DNA of 64,000 nt, taken from the NCBI GenBank assembly GCA_009617715.1, contig VTFK01000023.1, positions 1,240,001-1,304,000 of the forward strand, given 5' to 3'. The stretch comes from Plectrocnemia conspersa. Its lineage: Eukaryota; Arthropoda; Insecta; Trichoptera; Polycentropodidae. The translations under genes and the position numbers were made by a program. The notes below the pieces were generated by a model. That model saw only the letters and a list, made by a program, of their open reading frames with translations, was not told the origin of the DNA and did no database searches. Shown here piece by piece: positions 32,865 through 43,830 of this stretch; the first letter of the stretch is position 1; every line of letters begins with the position of its first letter.

Positions 32865-33865
32865 GCTAGCTTTTTCAGCTGAATAAGACTGTGCTATTAC
32901 CAAATTTTAAACTAGATTTTTTTTAAATTGTAATGGTTGTAACTAAAGAGCGTAATGTTCGAATCGATAATGAACGAAACGATACGAAACGATAAAAATA
33001 TATATTATCTCGATTAGATCGATAATGATTGATATTAATCGATAACAACGTTTGTTATGAATATAAATATTGTTTAATTTTGTACAACCTCAAAAAATTT
33101 TTTTATTATAAACTTTCGTTTGTAATAAAAAAAAAATGTTAACAAAATTTTATTAAATTATTAATATTACAAAATTATCTGAAATTACCGGTTATAAATT
33201 AAAATGACCAGAACAATTAACATTAAAAATATTACTTTATCTTTAAAGCAAAAAAATCGCAAATATTAATATTTCAAAAAATTCACCTTATCTTAATAAC
33301 TTTTTAAGATGCATTGATGCATTCATAGCAAGATAAGTCTTTAATTAGTTTCTGTATCTGCCTCTGATTCTGTGTAACTTGCACTGATTCTGTGAAGCAC
33401 CAATGCTGACAAAATCATCTTTTGAGTCTGAATCTGGAGCATACATAATTCCTTGCAACTTTTTTTTTTAGTTTTCGGTAACTGTCTTGAGCTTTTCTTG
33501 GAGTCACATTCACAGTGTTGCGAGAGTCCTTACTTGATGCACTGGATGCAGAACCAGCACAAATTCTTGGAGTTAAAAATGATGGTCCACTCTCCTCATC
33601 ATCCCTCTCTCCGACAGGTAATTCTTCAATAATTGGAATTCTAATGTTGTATTTAGTGATACGGACTATACTGTGATTCAGTTGTATGTAGAGGATCTTT
33701 TCAATATTTGACGGGTCAAAGCTTATACTCTTATCTCAAAATTATCGTTCATTATTAATTATTGTCGTTCCCAATCGATCCTTAGTTGTAACAACCCATT
33801 TAAAAATATTCATATAATTATATATTTTTATGAAAAAAATTTTATGAGAACTGTATTTTCCTTCG
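32865..33865 (+). repeat. repeat C, copy 4, split by a hAT insertion
   Basis: The left half (32865-32943) has GCTGTGCTATTAC-like sequence and AAATTGTAATGGTTGTAAC. The right half (33785-33865) resumes with GTTGTAAC, then CCATTTAAAAATATTCATAT and TTTTATGAGAACTG. Joined across the insertion they reproduce the order seen in copy 5 (GTGATTGTAACCCATTTAAA), which shows that the intervening DNA is a later insertion. Confidence 0.8.
32944..33784 (-). mobile_element. 841-bp non-autonomous hAT element with 8-bp target duplication
   Basis: An exact 8-bp direct duplication GTTGTAAC flanks the element (32936-32943 and 33785-33792). The ends begin TAAAGAGCG (left) and TAAGGATCG (right, complement), fitting the hAT terminal pattern YARNG, and subterminal AATGAACGA motifs occur in both ends. 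Inside, the minus strand from about 33723 to 33480 stays open: DKSISFDPSNIEKILYIQLN, then IPIIEELPVGERDDEESGPS and TPRICAGSASSASSKDSRNT, continuing after a frameshift into DSDSKDDFVSIGAS. The DPSNIEKILYIQLN part resembles the hAT C-terminal dimerisation tail. The rest is an acidic, serine-rich tail I do not recognise. An internally deleted hAT that kept the 3' end of its gene is the best fit. Confidence 0.8.
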
Positions 33866-33954
33866 TATTTTGCAAAAAATGACAAAATCATTTCGAAAGT
33901 AATCTTTGCTAAAAGTCTTAAAAATATAATACTAATAAGTCAATTATTCTCTCA

Positions 33955-34135
33955 AGTATGTTAATCGGAAATTCCTGCATTTTTTCTTACTACCTACTTT
34001 GAATGAAGCTGTGCTATTAGCATATTTAAAATTAGTATTTGTTTTTAAAATTGTAGTGATTGTAACCCATTTAAAAATATTTATTTAAATTATTTATTTA
34101 AAAAAAAAACATTTAGGTATATTTGTAAAATGTTA
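33955..34135 (+). repeat. repeat C, copy 5
   Basis: Contains AATTCCTGCATTTTTTCTTA, ACCTACTTTGAATGAAGCTG and TGCTATTAGC, then AAAATTGTAGTGATTGTAAC and the TTTAAAAATATTTATTTAAA block. Same orientation as copy 4 about 90 bp upstream. Intact across the point where copy 4 is split. Confidence 0.75.
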
Positions 34136-34370
34136 GTAATAGTGCAAAATTTTGTGGAAAGGTCCAACCGAATAAGGACATGAATCTATTCAATGACAAT
34201 GAAATGTCACATTTACCAAATATTCAAACAGAATGAATAGATTTAATTAATGAGAGAATCATTGATAGACATTCATAAATTAAATTAATATGAAATATAT
34301 TTTTATATAATTATTTTTTGGTTTTAAAATAAATCAATTTTTATTATTTATTATACGGTTATTTGCTTTT
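34136..34370. other. unassigned
   Basis: AT-rich with no recognised feature. Confidence 0.4.
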
Positions 34371-34425
34371 ATGTACGAGCACGTTTCCAGAACGAAATAT
34401 GCTCGTATACCAAAGTCCCTCAAAG
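34371..34425 (+). mobile_element. pogo/Tigger-like terminus remnant
   Basis: TACGAGCACGTTTCCAGAAC followed by GAAATATGCTCGTATACCAA matches the right-hand end of the element at 58.92-59.10 kb (CTTTTCCGGAACAAATTATG, CTCGTAAACCGACG). The outermost CACTG is lost. Only one end is recognisable. Confidence 0.5.
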
Positions 34426-34489
34426 GTTTATAATGCTACTATGAAAGTCTTCCTTTGCACCTAATTAATATATTTAAATTTTATATAAT

Positions 34490-34860
34490 ATTATTATGTC
34501 ATATATTCTAGGTAAGTTTATATCTGAATATCCACCAGCCAGTAGGGGTAATAAATCCACGCTGTACGATAGCACAGATAAAACGTTGGAACCAAGATTG
34601 GTCGGTGATAAATGCGAGCGCCGCGGTCCATGGCGGATTAGCCAGCAGCATCCTGCGTCTGTTTGTAGCAATAGGTATTCGAATAAAGTCTCTGGGATAA
34701 ATTCGAATTTCGTTTGCGGCCTAGACATATCGGATAACTCACTTCTGGCTGTTTAATTATTTCTTACAGCTGAGCCTTTGCTATCAGCGGAGCACTTTTC
34801 AATAAATTACGTATACCGAGAACCGGCTCGATCGATTGAAAATGCGTGTGCTCAAATTCA
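34490..34860. promoter_or_regulatory. GC-richer island 12 (putative regulatory)
   Basis: Low-repeat block with overlapping unrecognised frames on both strands (84 codons minus, 86 plus), GAGCGCCGCGGTCCATGGCG near 34616 and TGCTATCAGCGGAGCAC near 34779. Interpreted as non-coding. Confidence 0.35.
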
Positions 34861-35470
34861 CAAATATAAAAAGTGTAAGATTTTTTAAAATTATCGATTC
34901 TGATGGTATCTTAATTTGATATTCAGTACAGGAAAATATTATTTGTTCATAAATAGTTTGCTTCGACGTACTTCCATGTTGACGGAAGGGAATGTCGCTT
35001 TTTTTATTATTATCATATTATGTGCACAATAAATATTTTTATTACGTTCAGTCATATAACTTTACGAGCGCACTGCTCGCTCCGTCCGTCCGTGTCGTAT
35101 ATTAGCTTCTCTAAATTGAATTTTTTGCATTTTTTTTATCACACAAACTTCCATATGGATATTCATACATATGTATTTAATTACCACTTATTGAATTTAG
35201 TAAAATTGTTTTTATATATTTTCTCGTATAATACATTTTAAACAGATTATTTTTATTGACTATTGCTATTTATTAAAAAAATTAAGAAACAGAATTTTTA
35301 TAGTGTTGGTGTGATCAAAGTGCAGAAAGATATGGTCAATATCTTATTGGTGTTTAGCTGTACCCAATTTGTTGTTTTATTTTATTTTTGAAGACAAATT
35401 CTATTATTTTATAAAAGTGATCTTTCCTCGTAAATGTAACGATACTATATTTATAGTCTCAAGAAGAAAC
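34861..35470. other. AT-rich unassigned sequence
   Basis: AT-rich, with a small GC-richer patch (TTACGAGCGCACTGCTCGCT) near 35062. Confidence 0.45.
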
Positions 35471-36080
35471 ATGAGATAGTACCCCTGTCCAAATCCACAT
35501 TCGACCAACTGTACCCCTTTCTTGCGGGCGCATCACACAGTAAGAATCGCCAGCGATGTCCGCCCTCGCCCTAGCTCCCTAACCGCGGGGTGGTTTTCCT
35601 CCGTGGGGTGGCGGTCCGCCTGCTCTTGCAGATAAGGGTAGATCCGCCACCACCGCTCCATCTGACACTTTGTCTACAGCCACACCTACGGCGCTTTCCC
35701 ACATTTAATGTAAGCGTTACCCTCCAATTTCGACAGGGACGGGCACATACGCCCTCGCTCCTCGCAAGAGCGGGCCACTGCTACATGTCTCTAATAACCA
35801 ACCTATCTTCCCTTCCAAACCATCCCTTTTGTGTCCCCCCGTAGCCGTCGGTGGGCGCTGGGCGTACCGTATACACATACGTATGTACCTACCATTATAA
35901 TATTTGCTCAACACCTTCTTGGTACGCTACCGCGTAGACGCGACCTCATAAATAATGCACGCACTCAATACGGCCACTCACGTATGAATATTCATGTGGT
36001 GTGACGAAAAAATGTGCGTGGGATCAAATTCAATTTGTAGGTGTTGATATGGAAGGTTGTGGGGGCTTTACACGTCAGGA
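35471..36080. promoter_or_regulatory. GC-rich island 13 (putative regulatory)
   Basis: GC-rich, pyrimidine-biased block without repeats. It contains a 12-bp palindrome ATGAATATTCAT (35984-35995) that resembles a POU dimer site. Frames of 84 codons (plus) and 65 codons (minus) overlap and are unrecognised. Confidence 0.35.
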
Positions 36081-36571
36081 TTTTTTATTTTATTTATTCC
36101 AGGATCAATTACAAAACATAATGAAAAAATGATACACAAAAAGTATTTATATTAGCAATTTAAAATGCGAAGTTAAAAAGAAATTTATAAAAATAGCTCT
36201 TTTTCACAGATGGAAATATCATCTATAGATAAATCTTAATCACATACAAACTTAACGAATCTTATCCTACTAGAATAAGCAGAATTTTCGAGTCCTAGGC
36301 AATGCTTATATATTTTTTTTGGTTCGACAGTATTCACTTTCAAGTCTAAGAAGAGTATGTTTCCTGAGTAGCTTATCTATGCTTCACTACATAATGAAAC
36401 ATTTGCTCTGGAATCTGTTAAAAAACTACTATTAAACAATTTTCCAAAGCGGTAGTTTTCTATTTTTTTGTACTACAGTCTTAATTTTTAAGTCCAAATA
36501 AAGTTTGTCTCCTCTATTTTTTTCTCTATGCTTCACCGCATATTAAAACACTGTTCTGAAATCAATGGATG
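36081..36571. repeat. AT-rich with diverged direct repeat, about 150-bp period
   Basis: The stretch from 36313 (GGTTCGACAGTATTCACTTT ... CTATGCTTCACTACATAATG) is echoed from 36463 (GTACTACAGTCTTAATTTTT ... CTATGCTTCACCGCATATTA). Both may belong to the minus-strand LINE whose core lies beyond the inserted element at 36581. Confidence 0.55.
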
Positions 36572-36580
36572 GAGTCAGTG

Positions 36581-37085
36581 TAGGGCATTCGAACCGGGTA
36601 GAACCGAAACCGAGTACCCGGGTACCCGCCACGTTTTTCATGGAACCGAAAACCGGGTAATTTTTTACGGATATCCGGTTGATTTCATTTAAATATTTTT
36701 TCCATTATTTCAAATTAAATGGAAGAGCCGAATCGGCGTCTTTGAACGACAAAAAAAAGGGACAGCACTTAACCTAACCTAACCTACCGATGGAATGTAA
36801 AAATATTTCGATTGAGTAAAGTATTAATAATAACATAATATATTGATTTTATTTCAATACCCTATTTTTTTTAAAATTATATCAATTATTGAAATAAAAT
36901 TAAGTATATCACGTCATATTTAATCAAAGATTCAAATATAATATAATGGACTCTTAACGGCTTACAAAAGTAGTTTATTTAATAGCTTACAAAAATGACC
37001 CGAAACCGAACCGGGTACCCGGTTCTTCCTCGAAAAATACTTGTGGGACCGGGTAATGAATTATACCGGGTATTTGGATGCCCTA
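36581..37085. mobile_element. 505-bp hAT-like MITE with 9-bp target duplication
   Basis: GAGTCAGTG flanks the element exactly (36572-36580 and 37086-37094). The ends are TAGGGCATTCGAA at the left and, as complement, TAGGGCATCCAAATACCCGG at the right, fitting the hAT terminal pattern YARNG. Both ends carry subterminal CCGGGTA and CCGAAACCGA repeats, including CCCGGGTACCCG-like palindromes. The centre holds TTAACCTAACCTAACCTACC at 36769-36788. No coding capacity. An 8-bp duplication plus one chance base is equally possible. Confidence 0.85.
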
Positions 37086-37099
37086 GAGTCAGTGTATAT

Positions 37100-37640
37100 T
37101 TTTCTCACTCGTACCCATAACTAGATATCATCTAAAAAAAACGTACGTGTTTGATTCATCGCAACTATCGGTAGCAAATCTATTTATCTATTTGTAAACT
37201 TAAAAAGCTGATCATCAGATCATCTACAATACATCATAATGCTACCGCATCGCAGAATATCGTATTTAAATAACACTACCTTGAGGTACTCCTGTTGATA
37301 TATTTTTAAGAAATATTAATCTGTCTTTCTGCTTGAATCTAAACTTATAAATGACTCCGAAAACAAAATACTTGGCTAAGAAAAGCCCCATGTGGCACAT
37401 CTCATCAAAATCTTGAGCAATATTGCTAAGCATATATATATATTTTTTTACTATAAATGCTTTTTCAATATCACGAACTTGTGAGACAGACTTTCATGTG
37501 TAGTATTTAAAAAGCAGTTTCTCAAATATCTTGAAAATAACTGGACGAAGCGATATTGGCCGACATAAAGTAACATTTTCTGTTAATTTTCTGTATTATT
37601 TGGTAAACACATAATGTCGTTTTTTAAAATTGTAACAGAC
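37100..37640 (-). pseudogene. LINE reverse transcriptase fragment, minus strand
   Basis: Minus-strand translation gives RPISLRPVIFKIFEKLLFK at 37563-37509, DIEKAFI near 37475, FRFKQKDRLIFL near 37345-37310 and STGVPQGSV at 37300-37272. These are the ordered core motifs of a non-LTR reverse transcriptase (RPISLL, D..KAFD, GVPQGS). Stops and frameshifts abound. The hAT-like MITE at 36581-37085 lies downstream in the reading direction, so it probably inserted into this dead LINE. Confidence 0.8.
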
Positions 37641-37749
37641 GGTCATGCTTTGGCAGTTATCCATATTTTGATATTTAAAAAAAATCGTGCATTTTAAACA
37701 TTTTATGGGAAAATTATATGTTATATGTATTTCTTATTAAATAATTGCC

Positions 37750-38480
37750 ATCTACGGTTATAAAATGGCAAAGTTTATTTAGAAAAATTCAAACTAGAAA
37801 TAACAATATCAAGTATAATAGTCTTGAATGTGGGAGACCAGCAAAGATAGACGATAATGTAGTTGCTGTAGAAATATAAATAAATCCGCTGGCCGATAAA
37901 CTAAGCCAGTCCGATTCAAAAGTGCATGGACACATTGAGAAGATTGGGAAGGCTTGGAGACAAGGTGTATGAATTCCACACGAATTGCACGAATAAAATA
38001 AATCGGCATCAAGAGCATCTGGATCTTGAAGCTGGTCGCTTTTTTTTATTATTTAATAACCAAAGATGAAAAATGAGTCTTGTATGATAACAATCGTCGT
38101 AGAAGATAGTGGTTATTCAAAAGTCAAGTAGAAAAATCTGCCTCGTGGTCCGAACTCACTGTAAAAAATATATTTTATGTGTATGGTGGGATTGCAAAAT
38201 GATTATGCATTATGAAACCCTTATACTTGGCCAAATAATAACAGCAAGCTTTTATTGTTATCAGCTGGATCGTTTGCATAACGAAGTAAAAAAATAGGGC
38301 TGCACTTGGCAACATAAGACGAATAGTTCTACAACCTGACAATGCTGTGAAATTGACTCTTGATAAAATCAAGGAACTTATTTTATTCTGTGTAAAACTT
38401 TTAAAACAAAAAAAATCAAAATGCAGACGATGTGAAAATAATACCGGATTTTTCTGCATTAAAGCCTCTAACATGTTACA
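37750..38480 (+). pseudogene. mariner transposase pseudogene
   Basis: The longest mariner remnant here. In order: SLECGRPAKIDDNVVAVEI near 37823-37880 (the SGRP..D block), LADKLSQSDSKVHGHIEKIG near 37890-37950 (helix-turn-helix), IPHELHE near 37974, DEK*V near 38065 (the GDEKW block, with Trp changed to a stop after the first catalytic Asp), LCVWWDCKMIMHYETL near 38178-38225 (second catalytic Asp) and TASFYCYQLDRLHNEVKK near 38240-38297. The third aspartate block is deleted. Family length is about 345 residues and most is represented, but it has many frameshifts. Confidence 0.9.
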
Positions 38481-39715
38481 CTAATGGAACTAAAAAAATA
38501 AACAAGAGGTAAGAAAAGGTTATATATTTAGGAAAAAAACAGTTGTTGAATTAATAAAAATAAAATAAAACGTTAATAAATAAATTATAATATTTAAGTA
38601 TTTTATTTTATTTTATTCTGATTTTGTTAATATATTTTGTTTAATGTATATTAAATAAGCTATATTATTAAAATAAATTAAGAAAATAAATAAATATATA
38701 TTAAGCTATCTGCCTTAACAGTGGTTAGAAAGTCTATTATCTTAGTATTTAATAACTCAGTTACTGTCTTCTTTTTGAAATGAAGAAGCATTAAGTAGTA
38801 TTCTAATATTTTTTCTTCTTTTTTATAATAGTAATTATGTTTTTAAAAATGTTTTGAATTGCATTAGTTGGTTTCACCAAGACTTGCTAGGCACAGTGAC
38901 AGATATAGTTTAAGATTACAATTTGAACAAATTTAAAAAATTAAAGCTCAGTTTGATAATGCAGTTAATAATATTGTTAGACTAATGCAATATACATTTT
39001 GAAAATCTTTGTCTGAGACTATAAAAAAATTATTATTTTTTGAGATTTCTGACAAAAAATTACTTCGATTAACAAATATTACTTAAAGCAGCTTATTTAT
39101 ATTTTATGCTTTTCAATTATACATTTTTAAATGATACATAAATTACAAAAATTAAGTATATATGCTGCGTTTTACATGACTAGTCTGCTTATTTTTTATT
39201 GTGTGTGTACTGTTTGGAGTATTGTGACAAAATATTTATCACAGCTATCACAAAGTTGATCTACTATTAAATAAAAAGTTTTTGGTAATGCACTAAAAAG
39301 TAGAAAGGTAATGCGATGATAAGAGCAGTAATGAGAAAATCTTGTTACATAAAATATTTTATTATCTTTATATAATACTATAAAATTTATGTAAATTATG
39401 ATTTTATTATTTTAAAAATAAACCAATAATTTCTTTTTACATATTATCCAGTTTTAACAAGGAAAAGTTACGGCATATGTGATTGATAAAAGCTATAAAT
39501 TATTTATTATTATTTAAGAATCACTGAGATAAAGAGTTATTACACATTAAAATGTCTGGTAGTATCAAATCTTATTAATTAAGCTATCAAAACATATTAT
39601 TGTTTATAAATATTATTTTCCATCAGTACATTTTTAATAAATATTATTAGCTTGCTATATATTTGTGAATTTAGTATAGTTTATATATTCCATCTTCTTA
39701 TAGCGACGTTATTTT
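38481..39715. other. AT-rich unassigned sequence
   Basis: AT-rich. The first part may contain the mariner 3' end. No inverted terminus was identified by eye. Confidence 0.45.
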
Positions 39716-40310
39716 TTATATAATATAAAAAAGGACCCGTGTGTGCTCCGATGGTTCCAAGGACCCTCGTGTGTCACTTTTGACCCCATTTGCGAGATTA
39801 AGCCTTAAATGTATGCGTAAAGTAATTCCACCCCGTTTCATAAACCTTCGTAAATCTCTCCCGGCGTGCTCTACTTCTTTTTCTTTTGGCTCCGTCTTTT
39901 GTTTTGCGAAATAATCGGAGGAATGAACGTAAAAAAGGTAATAAATTCGCTCGGTGTGCGTCTCCTTTAGTTGGACTGCGAACTGCCATATAAGTATCCT
40001 GCGGGCCTCAGAAGTAGAAGTAGCTGAAGAAGAAGAAGAAAGGGGCCGAATATTGAATTTCCCAAGAGACGGACCATCCCCTGCCGCCGAACGGCGCCCG
40101 GCGCCCCCGCACGCCCCCCGGCGACCCCTCGGGGCGGAAGCGGGGGCGGAGGCCCATCCGTGGGGGTCCCATACGACATGCTCGAAGAAGGCGATGTGGC
40201 TCTCACAATAAAAGTGACGGACTTGCTGATATAACGTTGCCGTTCATTCTTCTCGGGGCATATGAGTAAAAGCCTCCAAGAGTCTGGGGAGGCAACCGTG
40301 AAAGACGACT
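39716..40310. promoter_or_regulatory. strongly GC-rich island 14 (putative regulatory)
   Basis: Contains one of the most GC-rich stretches of the window (about 40075-40165: CGGCGCCCGGCGCCCCCGCA, CCCCTCGGGGCGG). The plus frame of 85 codons (39954-40211) and a minus frame of 79 codons overlap it. The plus product has an AGAAG-encoded run EEEEE followed by a Pro/Ala/Arg-rich tail, typical of translated low-complexity DNA. Possibly a CpG-like promoter or enhancer. No TATA box with downstream gene is seen. Confidence 0.4.
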
Positions 40311-41214
40311 TTTTAATATTTAGATGACTTTCAAAAATATTTTTGAGAGATGTAAATTGGAAAAGAATTGGGTTACACCCTTTTTTATTATTTTGAAACC
40401 GAAGCTATAAATCAATTAATTTTAAACACTTTGAATGTATTGGATTACATATTTATACAATTATTAAGGGCCTATAACGAAAAAGTTTGATAAAGACGAA
40501 TGAGAAAACACATTTTATAATTTTAGCTCAACTAGTGTTTTTTCTAAAATTTTTTGAGAGAAATGCCAATTCGAGAATTTTCATTTTTCATAAAGCGTAT
40601 TTGATTTTATTTGTATGAATATTTTTAAATGTCTTACAACAGCTGCATAAAAAAGGGTGGATCCGTGCCAGATATTAAAAAAAAAAAAAAATTCTTAGGA
40701 TAATGGTCGGAAGTATTTTAATGGAAACAACTGGTTTACTATAACTTAAAAAATACTTTTGGATATTTGCAAAAAAAGTGAATAACTAAAATAAAAATTA
40801 TTTTATTTAGTATTTTTTATATATTATATAAAGACATTTACAATTGATATAATTATTAAATATAGACTTTTGGAGAAGCTTTTTACAAACCAAATTCTGA
40901 ATTGAGCTTTTGAGTTTAAGTATGTTAAAAGTCATGTAAAGAAAACATAACAATATATTTTAAACCATATATAAAGATGTTTTTAATTTGTTTTTAAATT
41001 TTATGACTTCTTAGTTATATTTGCATATATTTAAACAGTTTGTATTTTTCAAGTTTAACTATTAAATTGATTATTCTAAGATATTCTAAAATTACTTTGA
41101 TATATGTATATAGGTAATCCCGTCATTTTCTTAAAATTTATGTTTTAACAGTCAGTCGTGTTAAAGCAGTTGATACTTGAGTACATATTTTGTTATATAT
41201 GTATTAATGTACAC
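40311..41214. other. AT-rich unassigned sequence
   Basis: AT-rich. An A run at about 40678-40691 could be the poly(A) end of a retroelement (preceded by GGGTGGATCCGTGCCAGATA), but nothing upstream is recognisable. Confidence 0.4.
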
Positions 41215-41600
41215 CTGGACTACACATTTTGATGATCTTAAAAAAATTGAGCAGCAAAATTTAAGATGGTAGAAGTTTAACCAAGTGAACCAATTATATA
41301 AAATATAAAGAAAAATCAGCAACAACATCCACTAAAAACATTTTTGAAGTAGTAGGTAATTCATTAGATATATTTTAATGTCAAAGATGATCTAGAAAAA
41401 TTTGGACGGGAAATTACGATATTAATAATAGTCCTGGACGTGAGAGACTGCAGAAATGGGAACAAATCCTACTCAAATTATACTTTAACTGGCCGAAAAA
41501 TAAAGCCAGTCCAGTTCAACAGTGCAAATAGACACATTAAAAAATTTAGAAAGGCTTAGAAGAAAGGTGTATTTTTCATTCTTTAAAAAACGAAAATAAT
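41215..41600 (+). pseudogene. mariner transposase fragment, second of the same family
   Basis: CTGGCCGAAAAATAAAGCCA, GTCCAGTTCAACAGTGCAAA and TAGACACATTAAAAAATTTA align base for base with 37.89-37.95 kb and translate as LAEK*SQSSSTVQIDTLKNL, the helix-turn-helix part of mariner. Sequence 3' of about 41580 no longer matches, so the catalytic region is missing. Heavily decayed. Confidence 0.75.
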
Positions 41601-42829
41601 TTAGGGATTATTTTTTTGTGTTTTTTAACATGATTTTTTTTCAATTAATTTCTTTAGTTAATGATTATTTTCAAGAATTAAATGCAAGTTTTTGTTACAG
41701 CTTCTTAGTTTATGTGTAAGTATATATAATAATAATAATATTATAACTTAAAAAACAATTAAAGTTAACCAGTATTTTATTCTAGAGACATACATAATGT
41801 CACTACTGAATAGACCTGTTTAATTATTAGACAATTTCTACGAAAACTTACTATTTAACTAAAATAATATATTAAAAAAACAACAGATTAAGTACAATTA
41901 GCTATAGATATACATATATAGCTATAGATATACATATATGTGTTTCGGCTTTGGTGCTTATAAATAAATTTAAGATTGTTTTTACCGTTTTATCCGATAC
42001 ACAAGATTATTGCGTATTGTTACGCAAAAAATTTACATATTTTCTGGTATGAAAATCACAATTTTCTTTAATTGTTATTAAAGGCTAATATACGTTTTTT
42101 ATAATTAGTATTAAAATATGTGCAAAATATTAATTTAATAGCTTTATTTTGGTTGACTTGCAATTTAAAATAATCTTTTTATTTTTTAAGATGGGTATTG
42201 ATTAATTGTTTTAAATATAAAAGGATGATATTTTTTTAATAATCGCACAATTTCTATTTAATATCGGACTATGGTGCGCAATTGCAGCAAGCCATTTAGA
42301 GTAAAATTAAAAAATGGGCCAATTAAAATTATGCTTTGACTCCAGTTGTAAGCCCTGGTATTTAACGTTAAATTTCGATTCTAAATTACTGCCCTATTCA
42401 TTTTGAAAAGGCACTGGCAATGTTTTTCTACGTTTTGTAAATATAATTAATTATGTTTTATTATATTATTTAAATTTTCCAAGCACTGTATCGTTAGCTT
42501 ACATATGCTATATAAACGCGTATTTTCTTTCTTTCTAATTTTTGGAGATCGTTTGTAAATTTATGATAAAATTACTTGTATATTTAGACGAAGAAAATCC
42601 ATATTTTTTTGGAATCAAATATTTAAGAAATAAAGTGTATTTAAATCTAATATTTAAATTTTTTTATTTTTTAAATATTTGTAAATGTGTGAGAAAGAGA
42701 TATAGAGGTGTATTGAAACGGATATGTATAATACATTATTAAGTAATATTCAATAAATTATACTTTATATTGTAGAATTAAAATATTTAGTAATATATGT
42801 TAATAGTCCAAAACGATGTAGTTTTATTT
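41601..42829. other. AT-rich, with exact 20-bp direct repeat
   Basis: AT-rich. AGCTATAGATATACATATAT occurs twice back to back at 41899-41938. No gene or element otherwise recognised. Confidence 0.5.
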
Positions 42830-43540
42830 AAATTCATCTCGTCACGTTTTCTGGCTCGGTACCTAGCGAACAACTTGTAGAGTCTCTTTTAAGTTTATGC
42901 CCAACTTTAGAGCTCTCGCTTTTTTCTTCTCCCCTCCGATGCAAATATTAAAACAGAAACGTCTATCATCTTCCGAGAATCGTCGAGGTCTACTCACCTT
43001 TACCATATATGAAGGTTCGTCCTTATCTTGCTTCGTTTTTCGCCGTAAGTAATTCATTTTACGTCTTCCTCATTTGAATGCTTATCACGGCAGGTTGCGT
43101 ACAGTTACACCCGAAAACCCAAAGAGTAATACATCACGTGCTTTCCCCTTCGCCTGACAAATACAACCGGCGGAATATATTTATCAACATGCCGGCATGC
43201 GAGAGAGAGGACCGTACAAAGGCTCCGTAGGCGGCGCAGGGTGGGCCACCACGGCCGAGGGGATGTTTGGGGGCGAATTCAAAATGGCCGAAAGGGGAGG
43301 CCGGACTAGCCACTGCGAAGGGGGCGAAGGGGCTATGTGATATAGTGGGGCCCCGCTAGTAGAGACTTCCACCTACCTTTGATTGCAACCCCTTTATGGC
43401 AGGCAGCGGCCAGCATCCTCATCCCCCGAGCAAAACCCGGTGAGGGCGAAGCCCACCTGAGAGGCACGCCATGTGACATCCAGATGAAAACGCACTTGGA
43501 TATATGAACAAAGAACTTACGGCGTGTATGATAAAAAATA
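42830..43540. promoter_or_regulatory. GC-rich island 15 (putative regulatory)
   Basis: Includes GAGAGAGAGG at 43201-43210 (GAGA-factor-like) and AAAATGGCCG at 43281-43290 (Pho/YY1-like) within 80 bp, a combination found in insect Polycomb response elements. The palindromic patch ATGCCGGCATGCG lies just before. Minus frames of 62-73 codons are unrecognised. Confidence 0.4.
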
Positions 43541-43830
43541 AAATAATACACCAATTAATCAGCAATATAAAAGGTTAAAATAATATAAATGTTGGTTATC
43601 ATTTTCACAGAAAGATAACAAATATTTTGACAAATTGATAAGCGAACATTTTCACGGAGAGCTCGACAGAAGGCGGTGGAAAAATAAAATATAATTAAGA
43701 TTGAAAAATCTCAACGAGCGATCGCTCTTCCAACTTTTGCGAAACTTTCTCGGCGCGAATGAAAAGCTTTTCGCGCTTTTAAATAATTAACTTATTCACC
43801 TCGTGTTTACTGCGCTTGTAATAAACGGTT
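43541..43830. promoter_or_regulatory. small GC-richer block
   Basis: AT-rich at first. Around 43650-43790 it is GC-richer with CGAGCGATCGCTC (43717-43729), a 13-base palindrome around T, and TTGCGAAACTTTCTCGGCGC. A similar CTTTCG/TTTTCGC-rich block occurs in the island at 62.9 kb. Confidence 0.3.

Noticed and set aside
36769..36788. Telomere or interstitial telomeric array
   Set aside because: Only about three CCTAA units, lying inside a MITE. A short tract, not an array.
39954..40211. 85-codon frame with acidic run and Pro/Ala/Arg tail
   Set aside because: Overlaps a minus-strand frame of equal length in a very GC-rich low-complexity block. No conserved domain.
40678..40691. Poly(A) tail of a processed copy
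   Set aside because: Nothing recognisable upstream and A runs are common in this DNA.
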